Assembly: GCA_023426005.1 (NCBI GenBank)
Contig: JAFABO010000138.1
Coordinates: 1 to 23,343 of the forward strand
From: Bacillota bacterium
GTDB lineage: Bacteria > Bacillota > Clostridia > Acetivibrionales > DSM-1351
DNA: 23,343 nucleotides
Direction: 5' to 3'
Position numbers and translations under genes: made by a program. The notes below the pieces were generated by a model that had not been told where the DNA came from, did not search any database, and worked only from the letters and a program-made list of their open reading frames with translations. Within the stretch, counting starts at the first letter, position 1, and every line of letters begins with the position of its first letter. Of the stretch, positions 8,121 through 16,214 are shown piece by piece.

Positions 8121-8198
8121 TCGCGCCTCTGTCCAAAAGGTATGTTATCATTACTATAGATGTCTTTGCACAACCTCTTTAAAATCCTCGGGGTATCG

Positions 8199-9761
8199 TC
8201 AGCTGCCTTTAGTATCTTTTGTTTTCTTAAAGGCGTCAATTTGCCTCTGCATTTCTGAAATAACCTTCTGTGAACCTGCCTGTTCCATTTTATCAACAAA
8301 TTCACCGTACACCTGCTGCCAGTTCTCCGAAGTGCCAAGTCTCAAAGTGTTGAGATATTGCTCCACCACCAGGTCAATCTTGGACATTTCAAGTACTATC
8401 ATCCTTGTATCAAGTTCAAACCCAATCAATGGTGATAATTTGGCATCTTTATTATATTTCTCCAACTGTTCAAATTCACCGGGTGTCTTTTCGTAATTTA
8501 AAAAGGCATTCCCCAGAGTGTATTGGGACATCTCATATAGCGGTTTTCCATCTGCATCGGTTATCCTGTCCACCTGTCCGCTCCCCTTGCTTATAAAATG
8601 CCTGCCCTCAAAACCATTGACCAGCAGTTTGTATAGCCCTTCACCCTCTCCGGTATTCAGCAGGTTTACTACTTCAAGCGCACGCTGGGGATTTTTAGTG
8701 GTTCTCGGAAGGGCAACCGCATTCCTGCTGCATTCATAGGAAACATATTTATAGTCCTGAAGGGGTTCGTATACCGCTTCGTACTCGGTGGCGATCCTGT
8801 CGGCCACCACCCCGTGGTCTCCGTATTCATCCAGAAAAAGCACACTGCCGTTTCTCTTCCCGTCATAACTCTTGGGGTTTAATACCTCTTCAATGTATTC
8901 CTGTATATATCCTTCCTCATACCAGTCATGAATAGTTTTAAAGAAAAGCCTGCAGGAATCCAGCTCATATTTATTGTATACTTTTAGATTATTGTCAAAG
9001 ATTTTGATAACAAAAGGGGAATCGGGTCCGTATATACCTTCCAGGCCCTTGTCGGCGATCTTTGATATGGTTTCGCTGGAAATACCGGTACCCAGATTCT
9101 TTTCAGCTTTCAAGCTGGACAAATATTTTCCCAGGACCTCATAGCATTGCTCGTTTGTATAGTAATTGGCCCGGTTTACAGCACCGATTTCGTCAATATT
9201 TCCATAGGTGTTCATGTACTTTTTACCGGATACCACCGCATAATCCTTCCTGTATAACATTCCCAGCAGAGGAATGCTGTAGATCTTGCCTTCCCGTTTT
9301 TGTACCCGCCATATGTTTTCAGGTATTTCGGACAGAAGCTCCTGTCCGTATGTGCTCAATAAATAGTCCAGAGCCATGAAGGAGCCCTTTTTTACCTCTT
9401 CGGTGTAATTGAATATGTCATTTCCTATCCAAGCCAAATCCAAATGCTCGTTGGTGGCCATTTTCATATCCCATTTTTCCTTGTAAATATCATACGGGAC
9501 AATATCAAATTCAACAGTTGTATCAGGATAATACTCCTGCAGCTTTTTATTGAACTCTGAAAAAACGCTTTCGGAATTTTTTGATTTCTCCCCATAGATC
9601 ATCCATTTCAGCACAATCTTTTCATTTGGAGTATATTCATTATTTGGCTGTACGATATTTGTATTCTGCGTACAGGAGATATTTGCCGCAAACGTCATTA
9701 TAATAAATAAAAATACCAGGGGTTTTATATACAGTACTTTATGCTTCATTTTACAGACCAT
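8199..9761 (-). CDS. Family 1 extracellular solute-binding lipoprotein with DUF3502-like C-terminus
   Basis: 520 residues from the ATG at 9761, which has GGAGGT five bases upstream. An ATG 42 bases earlier has no ribosome binding site and would spoil the signal peptide. Lipobox AANISC follows a hydrophobic stretch, so the protein should be membrane-anchored outside the cell. The mature part looks like a large oligosaccharide-binding protein: VLKWMIYGEKS near the start, NEHLDLAWIG, NAVALPRTTKNPQRALEVVNLL, and a C-terminal half ending with FELDTRMIVLEMSKIDLVVEQ as in LipO/DUF3502 proteins. Such proteins normally serve CUT1 importers with two permeases, yet none is present here. It lies 58 bases after the histidine kinase gene, in the same direction. 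It may be an extra sensor subunit or serve an importer encoded elsewhere. Confidence 0.88.
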   Translation of the reverse strand: MVCKMKHKVLYIKPLVFLFIIMTFAANISCTQNTNIVQPNNEYTPNEKIVLKWMIYGEKSKNSESVFSEFNKKLQEYYPDTTVEFDIVPYDIYKEKWDMKMATNEHLDLAWIGNDIFNYTEEVKKGSFMALDYLLSTYGQELLSEIPENIWRVQKREGKIYSIPLLGMLYRKDYAVVSGKKYMNTYGNIDEIGAVNRANYYTNEQCYEVLGKYLSSLKAEKNLGTGISSETISKIADKGLEGIYGPDSPFVIKIFDNNLKVYNKYELDSCRLFFKTIHDWYEEGYIQEYIEEVLNPKSYDGKRNGSVLFLDEYGDHGVVADRIATEYEAVYEPLQDYKYVSYECSRNAVALPRTTKNPQRALEVVNLLNTGEGEGLYKLLVNGFEGRHFISKGSGQVDRITDADGKPLYEMSQYTLGNAFLNYEKTPGEFEQLEKYNKDAKLSPLIGFELDTRMIVLEMSKIDLVVEQYLNTLRLGTSENWQQVYGEFVDKMEQAGSQKVISEMQRQIDAFKKTKDTKGS

Positions 9762-9819
9762 ATTGACCTCCATAGCTTCACGGGTTAGTTTGAATACCGG
9801 CATAAGCGAAGTCTCTCAG

Positions 9820-11649
9820 CTAACCTTCCGTCGTTTTAGGTAAGGGCAGGATCAGAGTTACTGTTGTGCCGATGTTTTCTTCGCTCTCTATTTCAAGTCC
9901 TGCCTCGTCTCCCATGAGCAATTTGATCCTTTGATTGACATTGCGTATCCCGATATGATCTTCCTGGAGTATATATTTTTCACTCATATCCCTGTTGAGC
10001 CGTTCAACCTCATTCCTGCTCATGCCAATGCCGTTGTCTTTTACACGTATGACTATTTTGTCTTCAAGCTTGTCAACACTGATTGTTATAACTCCAAGTT
10101 TTCTCAGAGGCTTGATTCCATGATAGACCGCATTTTCAATAATGGGCTGCAGGCTTACCTTGACGATGTGGTAACCGGCCGCCTTCTCATCCACTTCCCA
10201 GAGCACCCGGAGCTTGTCCTCATACCGGAGCTGAAGTATTTTTATATAGAGCTTGGTATTTTTGATTTCCTCCTCTATACTGACCAGCTGCTGATCGCTT
10301 TCCAGACTTATTCTGAGCATTTCGGACAGGTTTAGTATTATCTGTGATACCTCGTTATCCCCCCTGCATATCTCCATTGCCCTCCAACGTATGTTTTCCA
10401 GGGTATTATAGAGAAAGTGCGGACTTATCTGCGCCTGCAAAGCAGTCAGCTGGGCCTTGTTGATGATATTTGTATAGCTTTTCATCTCTGCCTGCATCTG
10501 TTTGTTAGAATACAGATTCCTTACAATATTGAGTGCTATTTCATGGGTTTCATCCTTTCTGAGTCCTATATCCACAGAGTAGCTCTCTTCATATATGTCC
10601 GGGTGCTTCAACAAATTCAGAATTTTTTTTACCGGAGTATAACAATATAGTGCAATAATAAACGATGCCACTATAGAGATGAAAATACAGGCCAGAAACA
10701 GCTTAAAATAAAAGCCCCGGGTGCTTTTGTTATATTCATCATAGGCATTTAACGGTACGGTGGATATGTACTTCCAGTTAAATCCGTTAGAGGATGCCAC
10801 CGTCACCAGTAATTCCTGGTCCCCATCATGAATTATCTGATAGCCGTCAATATCCTGAATTTTAATGTCCTTGTAATAATCCACCTTGTCGATTTTCTTC
10901 ATTATATGCTTTTCATTGGAACTGAACAGTATATTATTACGGTTGTCGACAATAGTTAATGTCTCCCTTGAATCCTTGATATTTGATACTATCAGCTCTT
11001 TCATTTTGCTGATATCGATGTTCACAATTATGCCGCCCAGAAACTGCATCTGAGTCAGGCGGAGGGGCTGTATATAAGAAATAAGGTATGGGTAGGAATT
11101 GCGTTTTACCCTGCTTATCATTCTGGCAGGCTCATATTCGCGCTCGGTCAGGTTGTCCAGCCAGGTAATATCATCAAATTCACTGAGTTTGCCTCCTCCC
11201 TCGTTGGATACGATATATCTGCTCTTGTTGGAATATACATATATTGTATCGATATAATTAAACACCCCCGAGTACATTTCGATCTTGGCTTTGACCTTAG
11301 CAGTCTGGTCCCTGCCGAACAGCTCCTTTGTGTCGGGCAGCAGAAACTTTTTTATATCGTCATCCAGTGACAGCTGTCCCGAGATCTGAACGGCCTCTTC
11401 CATGACCACATCCACACGGTCTCTTGTTTTTCCAAGGGAATTGACACTCATGCTGCCAACCTCCCTGGTAATGATACCGTTCATTTTATTTGATACTGCC
11501 AGCATGATTACAGTAAATGTAAAAACCAACAGGACCAGTATAATCGCAAAACTCTTGACAAAAATGCTGTTGAAACGGTAGTCGTTTATGTACTGTAGAA
11601 TCATGTTTTTGGGGCTGCCGGACAGTTTGTTGCTCTGCTTATCTTTCAT
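9820..11649 (-). CDS. YesM/LytS-type sensor histidine kinase
   Basis: 609 residues. A first membrane helix at about 29-51 and a second at about 314-337 enclose an extracellular sensor region of about 260 residues of Cache-like character. A HAMP-like linker follows. The His_kinase domain has the phospho-accepting His411 in QAQISPHFLYNTLENIRW. The HATPase domain has the N-box (LQPIIENAVYHGIKP, Asn506), VKDNGIGM and IGIRNVNQRI. These motifs define the YesM/LytS family rather than the classical HisKA type. It overlaps the regulator gene by 11 bases, and CAGGAG precedes its ATG. With the sensor lipoprotein two genes upstream it should form a membrane-bound sugar sensor that phosphorylates the adjacent AraC-type regulator. 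The ligand is unknown. Confidence 0.95.
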   Translation of the reverse strand: MKDKQSNKLSGSPKNMILQYINDYRFNSIFVKSFAIILVLLVFTFTVIMLAVSNKMNGIITREVGSMSVNSLGKTRDRVDVVMEEAVQISGQLSLDDDIKKFLLPDTKELFGRDQTAKVKAKIEMYSGVFNYIDTIYVYSNKSRYIVSNEGGGKLSEFDDITWLDNLTEREYEPARMISRVKRNSYPYLISYIQPLRLTQMQFLGGIIVNIDISKMKELIVSNIKDSRETLTIVDNRNNILFSSNEKHIMKKIDKVDYYKDIKIQDIDGYQIIHDGDQELLVTVASSNGFNWKYISTVPLNAYDEYNKSTRGFYFKLFLACIFISIVASFIIALYCYTPVKKILNLLKHPDIYEESYSVDIGLRKDETHEIALNIVRNLYSNKQMQAEMKSYTNIINKAQLTALQAQISPHFLYNTLENIRWRAMEICRGDNEVSQIILNLSEMLRISLESDQQLVSIEEEIKNTKLYIKILQLRYEDKLRVLWEVDEKAAGYHIVKVSLQPIIENAVYHGIKPLRKLGVITISVDKLEDKIVIRVKDNGIGMSRNEVERLNRDMSEKYILQEDHIGIRNVNQRIKLLMGDEAGLEIESEENIGTTVTLILPLPKTTEG

Positions 11650-13228
11650 CGTTCAAACTCCTGCCTCTAAAATATTCTGCAGGTGAACAGCCGGCATACT
11701 GCTTAAAAATCCGAAAGAAGTATTTTTCACTTCTGTAACCGATCATCTGACTTACTTCATACACCTTGAACCTGCCAAAGGAGAGCAGCTCCTTGGCTTT
11801 TTCCATTCTCTGCTCTATGAGATAATCGGTAAAGGTAGTGCCGGTATACTGTTTAAAAAGTCTGCTGAAGTATGTCTGATTGAGGAAGAACCTGTCGGCA
11901 ATGCCCTCCAGCGATAAATCCTCTCCTATATGGTTCTTTATATATAGCAGCGATTGCTCCACAATGCTTCTGGAACCGGCATTCTGTTTGCTCCTTACGA
12001 TATCGATGGTGGCTTTGAGCATGTCCTGGCACCTTGTTTTGAGGTCCCTTAAATTTTCAGCTTCCATGATATGCTGATAACTGACGGCTTTATTCATATC
12101 CTTCCAGAAATCAATTCCCATCTTGACAAATTTGCCTGAAAGCATGGAGAACATATCAATGGATATCTGTTTGACCTGCTCCATAGGGAGACTTCGGAAC
12201 TCCAGGAATATATTGTCAATCATATTGTCCAGCTCTTCAAAATCACCGTCATTTATGATACCCATGAGCAATTTATACTTTTGTATCAATTGCTCATAAT
12301 CTTCCGGCAGCAAGCTGGTATCCGGGCTTTGTTCCAATTCTGTCCGGGAGGACAGCCTGCAATTGTATTGCGTCATTTCCATCAGGTTTTTAAATATTTT
12401 TTCAATCTTAAAATCAAACCTTAATTTCAACAGAGAGTATGCGGACTGGCATTTTTCGTCAATCTGAAGCTTCAGTCTTTCACTAAATATATCGGCCGGT
12501 TCATTCCTGCAGGCAGTGACAATAATTTTAATAATATCCGCCGAAAGGAAGGTTGGATGGCATTGAATTTCATCGCTTATGCCCCCGAATATATTTTTGA
12601 TCAGATTATGATAATTTTCATTCCGGTAATACGGCAAAAGTTCTTCTTCCTCACCGGCCGGTTTAATATCCAGAATACCGCATGGCAGTTCCACGTCCAT
12701 GTCCAGTTTAAGCAGGTTTTTACGCTTGATAAGTTTTTCTTTTGTACGCGGACCTCCCACCAGTAAACTTATCCAGAACTGTTCCCTGAGCTCGGGAAGC
12801 AGCTCTTCGAAGTTCCTTTGTTCGGTTACCAGCCTGTACCCACTCTCTTTTTTCTTATCCAGGTCTTTCCTTATTTTTGTAAATACATTTGTTACCTCTT
12901 CCATTTTTAAGGGTTTTAGCAAATAGTGCTCTACACCGTATTCCACGGCCTTCCGGGCATATTCAAATTCTTTGTATCCGCTTATGATCACAGCCTTTGT
13001 AGCCAACTGCCTGTCATGTACGTACTTTGCAAGCTCCAATCCGGATACCTGGGCCATTTCAATATCTGTTAAAACAACATCCACAGCATGGCTTTCAATA
13101 TATTCTATGGCTTCTTTCCCGTCCTCAAAGGAGGCAGTAACCTCAAAACCGAGGCCTCCCCAATCAATATAATTGCATATACCCTTTCTGATGGCTTTCT
13201 CATCATCGACAACAATTAATGTATACAT
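11639..13228 (-). CDS. AraC-family response regulator (YesN-type)
   Basis: 529 residues. The N-terminal receiver domain has the acidic pair in VVDDE (Asp8, Asp9), phospho-acceptor Asp55 in LTDIEM, Ser83 in IISGYKEF, and Lys105 in LLKPL. A long middle region (about 130-420) has no recognised motif, as is common in YesN-like proteins. The C-terminal AraC DNA-binding domain (about 425-525) has two helix-turn-helix units: LSLEGIADRFFLNQTYFSRLFKQ with xTGTTF, and VYEVSQMIGYRSEKYFFRIFKQ with GCSPAEY. AAGGA lies ten bases before the ATG. It sits 13 bases after the sensor lipoprotein and overlaps the kinase gene. It is the likely activator of the divergent GH30 gene and of this operon through the GATACTT repeats at 14331-14421. 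Confidence 0.95.
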   Translation of the reverse strand: MYTLIVVDDEKAIRKGICNYIDWGGLGFEVTASFEDGKEAIEYIESHAVDVVLTDIEMAQVSGLELAKYVHDRQLATKAVIISGYKEFEYARKAVEYGVEHYLLKPLKMEEVTNVFTKIRKDLDKKKESGYRLVTEQRNFEELLPELREQFWISLLVGGPRTKEKLIKRKNLLKLDMDVELPCGILDIKPAGEEEELLPYYRNENYHNLIKNIFGGISDEIQCHPTFLSADIIKIIVTACRNEPADIFSERLKLQIDEKCQSAYSLLKLRFDFKIEKIFKNLMEMTQYNCRLSSRTELEQSPDTSLLPEDYEQLIQKYKLLMGIINDGDFEELDNMIDNIFLEFRSLPMEQVKQISIDMFSMLSGKFVKMGIDFWKDMNKAVSYQHIMEAENLRDLKTRCQDMLKATIDIVRSKQNAGSRSIVEQSLLYIKNHIGEDLSLEGIADRFFLNQTYFSRLFKQYTGTTFTDYLIEQRMEKAKELLSFGRFKVYEVSQMIGYRSEKYFFRIFKQYAGCSPAEYFRGRSLNDER

Positions 13229-13241
13229 TTCTTAATCATCC

Positions 13242-14243
13242 TTAGTATGGTGAATTAGGCTTTATATATTTTTCAACATTGCGTTTTGTTACTCCTTCAG
13301 TAGGAATAATTGTCATCTCTTCATATTCCTCTCCCTTTATAATGCTCTCACCTACCCGGATGGCTTTTTTGACCATTGTCGGAGAATATGTCAGGGAAAA
13401 GATGGTATACCTCTCCTCACTTCTGATCCTTCTATACATTTCCTGTGAACCTGCCGAGCCGGCAATAACCTTCAGCCTGTCGAAGGTCTTTGGAAAATTT
13501 TTATCTGCACTGTAGGAATCCAACGCGTCCAGTATACCCAGTGCGATTTCGTCATCATGGGTGAATATAGCCCCCACCTGGTCAATCTCTGCCTGGCTGT
13601 GCTTATCTACCCAGTCTTCAAACAACTTTCTTGAATCATCACGCCGCCATCCGGTATAGCCAATCTGTTCTTTTGTAAAATTATCATGAATTGTTTCATC
13701 ATAGCCGTCTGTACGCTGCTGCGGAACTGTTGAGGTGTCGCCCATCACTTCCAATACCTTTGTTCCGTCGGGAAACATACCGTTGAAAATATCTGCTGTT
13801 TCTATGCCTATCCCTGCATTATCGCCTTTGACTGTGGCAGAGGGGGCAAAATCCGGTATTTCCCGGTCGAAAATAACCAGTGGTATTCCTGCGTCCTGCA
13901 CTGCCATGGCGGCAGTTTTCAATGACGCGCCGTCCATGGGCAGCATTATGATACAATTTACTCTTTTGTTAATCAAATTGATGATCTGACTGGACTGCTC
14001 ATTGGCGTCTGCAGCCACCTCAAGCTCATAGCTCCAGCCATTTTCCCCGGCTATATCCTTGACTTCTTCTTCGGCATACCAGGAAACACCTATGGGCCAG
14101 TCATGAGTCTCTCCGATAACACTGACCGCTATCACGATATTTTTATTTTCTGAAGACTTATCTTTACTGAAGTTGCTGCAGCCTGAGGAAGATACTGCCG
14201 GTATAAAGATAATGAAAAAAATCAGAAAAATTTTTTTCCACAT
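13242..14243 (-). CDS. Sugar-binding lipoprotein, sensory subunit of a three-component system
   Basis: 333 residues. Hydrophobic signal peptide with lipobox VSSSGC (Cys at about 22) and a type I periplasmic-binding fold: IVIAVSVIGETHDWPIGVSW, VKGDNAGIGIETA, IFTHDDEIALG and a closing TIIPTEGVTKRN. It resembles the importer lipoprotein at 6989-8065 over its whole length but is shorter. It heads the operon and is followed within 13 bases by the response regulator. In R. cellulolyticum, solute-binding proteins encoded with a sensor kinase and regulator (the CuaDSR and XuaDSR systems) control cognate importers, and this gene fits the D role. I infer, but cannot show, that it hands ligand to the kinase and not to the permease. 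AGAGGAA precedes the ATG. Confidence 0.92.
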   Translation of the reverse strand: MWKKIFLIFFIIFIPAVSSSGCSNFSKDKSSENKNIVIAVSVIGETHDWPIGVSWYAEEEVKDIAGENGWSYELEVAADANEQSSQIINLINKRVNCIIMLPMDGASLKTAAMAVQDAGIPLVIFDREIPDFAPSATVKGDNAGIGIETADIFNGMFPDGTKVLEVMGDTSTVPQQRTDGYDETIHDNFTKEQIGYTGWRRDDSRKLFEDWVDKHSQAEIDQVGAIFTHDDEIALGILDALDSYSADKNFPKTFDRLKVIAGSAGSQEMYRRIRSEERYTIFSLTYSPTMVKKAIRVGESIIKGEEYEEMTIIPTEGVTKRNVEKYIKPNSPY

Positions 14244-14274
14244 TTACAGTTCCTCTTCTTTATATAATATTTCT

Positions 14275-14303
14275 TTTATATCATAAAAAACATTTTTGTT
14301 GAA
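14275..14303 (-). promoter_or_regulatory. Promoter candidate for the sensor operon
   Basis: The minus strand has TTCAAC (-35, imperfect) and TATAAA (-10) with a 17-base spacer, 32 bases upstream of the ATG of the sensor lipoprotein. The weak -35 and the GATACTT repeats starting 28 bases further upstream fit an activator-dependent promoter. Confidence 0.45.
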
Positions 14304-14330
14304 TCACCAAAAGTTACAAAGTCAGTTTGA

Positions 14331-14421
14331 GATACTTTTGTATTGATAAGATACTTGCTGTTCAATTCTTAGTTAGCACTAATAATAGTCTTATCATGGT
14401 TTACAAAAAGTATCAAGTATT
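14331..14421. promoter_or_regulatory. GATACTT-type repeats between divergent operons (regulator binding site candidates)
   Basis: Plus strand: GATACTTTTGTA at 14331 and GATACTTG at 14350. Minus strand: GATACTTTTTGTA reading down from 14414 and AATACTTG reading down from 14421. This gives four related half-sites in two divergently oriented pairs; 14331 and its minus-strand partner form a near-perfect inverted repeat. They lie in the 322-base gap between the sensor operon and the GH30 gene, upstream of both start regions, where an AraC-type regulator would be expected to bind. The rest of the gap is AT-rich and holds no gene. Confidence 0.55.
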
Positions 14422-14516
14422 TCCAGGTGATTTTAATAAAATAAATTAAAATCAGTCAAAAGCTGGCGAACTAGTTTTATTTTTTGTATATTTATGTATT
14501 TTATAGCAATTTATGG

Positions 14517-14522
14517 TATAGT
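14517..14522 (+). promoter_or_regulatory. -10 element candidate of the GH30 gene
   Basis: TATAGT lies 43 bases before the ATG. No convincing -35 is found at the right distance, only AT-rich DNA, so the promoter would need an activator. Other TATA-like hexamers nearby make this assignment tentative. Confidence 0.35.
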
Positions 14523-14565
14523 ATGTTTAAGACTAAATAAATTTATGAAACAGGAGGGTATTACC

Positions 14566-16167
14566 ATGAAAAAAATTATTCGTTTCACAGGTATGGCAAT
14601 TGTATTAACGCTTTTATTGTCAATAGCTCTGCCTGCCAATATGTATGCAGCAGCAGCAGTTACCGTTGACTGGAATACTGCTTACCAGACCATTGATGGA
14701 TTTGGTGTATCGGAAGCTTTTCATCAGTCAAATAATATTGCTCTTTTAGGTGAAGCGAAACAAAAGGAAATTTATGATCTGTTATTCTCCACAACCAATG
14801 GAGCCGGTTTTTCCATCTTCCGTTCAATACTGGGCGATGGTGGAAGCTGGGGGAATGCAACCGACGGGCCCAACAAGACAATGCAGCCTTCGGAGACCAC
14901 CTGGGATTGGACGGCCTCCAACGACGATCAGATACCAATGATCAAAGCTATCCAATCAACCTATGGTATAAAAAACATACTTTATACCGTATGGAGCCCG
15001 CCGGCATGGATGAAAACCACAGGTTCGGTTGCACGAGGATCGCTTAAAACAGATAAGTACCAGGCTTATGCCACCTATTTGGCCGAGCATATTAAAAACT
15101 ACAAATCAAAATTCGGAATTGATATTACACATATAGGAATATCAAATGAGCCCGACCTGGAAACCGCCTATTCATCATGTACATGGACAGCAGCTCAGTT
15201 TAAAACATTTATGAGCAATTATCTTGTACCTACTTTTGACAGGGAAGGCATAACTGCAAAAGTTATTATGGGTGAAAAAATGACTTGTTCGGAATCGCTT
15301 GCAATAGACAGTCTGAACGATGCTGTTGCAGTGACAAGGACAGATATCGTGGGATGCCATAATTACGGATCAACTTATGTGCCGTTTCCTACTACAAAGG
15401 CAAAGGGAAAAGGAATCTGGCAGACCGAGATATCCGATATGAACGGCAATGATATTACAATCACAGATGGTTTGAAATGGTCCAAGGAAATTCATGATTT
15501 TATGACCGTAACCCAGGGAAATGCATGGAACTACTGGTGGGGTGCATGCTACAAAACCTACAACGGAGAAGGCCTTATACAAATGGATATGAATTCTAAA
15601 ACCTATAAGGTTGCCAAAAGGCTCTATACCATCGGACAATATGCAAGATTTATAAGACCGGGCTGGCAGAGAATTTCTGCTACGGTCAATCCGGTATCAG
15701 GTGTATATATAACCGCTTACAAAGATCCCTCTACCGGTAATTTTGCAATAGTTGCCATGAATAACAGTTCCACCGGCCAATCCGTTACATATACCCTAAA
15801 CGGTTTCTCACCCGCATCTGTGACACCGTATACCACCTCAGCAGCTCAAAATTTAGCTGAAGGTGCAAAAATAGCGGTCAGCGGCTCCAGCTTTACCGGT
15901 ACTTTAGCTGCAAACTCAATAACCACCTTTGCAGGCTCAATCAATTCAAACCAGGAGATTTACGGAGATGTTAACGGTGACAGGGTTGTGGACGCCCTTG
16001 ACTTTGCTCTTGTAAAACAATATCTGACAGGCCAGATAAGCTCCTTCCCGTCACCGGACGGTATCAGGCTGGCCGATGTAAACAGGGACAACAGTGTGGA
16101 TGCTCTTGACCTGGCAATATTAAAGAAGTACCTGCTGGGAGAAATTAAATCGCTGCCGGTTAATTAG
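14566..16167 (+). CDS. Secreted GH30 xylanase-like glycoside hydrolase with type I dockerin
   Basis: 533 residues from the ATG at 14566, with AGGAGGG eight bases upstream; an earlier in-frame ATG has no ribosome binding site. Signal peptide at 1-28 (MKKIIRF, hydrophobic core, cut near MYA). GH30 barrel: TIDGFGVSEAFHQ, FSIFRSILGDG, VWSPPAWMKTTG, acid/base Glu195 in ISNEPD, and nucleophile Glu288 in IWQTEIS. The linked beta-domain ends near 460. The shape is closest to the bacterial xylanases of subfamily 8. The Arg in the SADRWPEAL segment of B. subtilis XynC, which recognises glucuronate side chains, aligns with DGLKW here, so the usual glucuronoxylan dependence may be lost. The dockerin (466-533) has two calcium-loop repeats, DVNGDRVVDALDF and DVNRDNSVDALDL, which attach the enzyme to a cellulosome scaffoldin. 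It is divergent from the sensor/importer operon. Confidence 0.93.
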   Translation: MKKIIRFTGMAIVLTLLLSIALPANMYAAAAVTVDWNTAYQTIDGFGVSEAFHQSNNIALLGEAKQKEIYDLLFSTTNGAGFSIFRSILGDGGSWGNATDGPNKTMQPSETTWDWTASNDDQIPMIKAIQSTYGIKNILYTVWSPPAWMKTTGSVARGSLKTDKYQAYATYLAEHIKNYKSKFGIDITHIGISNEPDLETAYSSCTWTAAQFKTFMSNYLVPTFDREGITAKVIMGEKMTCSESLAIDSLNDAVAVTRTDIVGCHNYGSTYVPFPTTKAKGKGIWQTEISDMNGNDITITDGLKWSKEIHDFMTVTQGNAWNYWWGACYKTYNGEGLIQMDMNSKTYKVAKRLYTIGQYARFIRPGWQRISATVNPVSGVYITAYKDPSTGNFAIVAMNNSSTGQSVTYTLNGFSPASVTPYTTSAAQNLAEGAKIAVSGSSFTGTLAANSITTFAGSINSNQEIYGDVNGDRVVDALDFALVKQYLTGQISSFPSPDGIRLADVNRDNSVDALDLAILKKYLLGEIKSLPVN

Positions 16168-16207
16168 TTTGCCAGACCTTCAAAGGATACCGGCATATTC
16201 TTTTTTT
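16154..16207 (+). terminator. Terminator candidate of the GH30 gene
   Basis: Arms TGCCGGT (inside the last codons) and ACCGGCA (16189-16195) enclose a 28-base loop and are followed by TATTC and seven T. The stem is short and the loop long. The T-run and position support it. Confidence 0.5.
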
Positions 16208-16214
16208 AAAAGCA

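Noticed and set aside
8093..8338. An 81-codon minus-strand frame overlapping the end of the family 1 solute-binding gene.
   Set aside because: It starts inside that gene in another frame, has no ribosome binding site, and matches nothing recognisable. The binding protein ends naturally at 8199.
14494..14565. Earlier in-frame start for the GH30 gene adding 24 residues.
   Set aside because: It overlaps the -10 candidate, has no ribosome binding site and would bury the signal peptide. The ATG at 14566 has AGGAGGG at the right distance.
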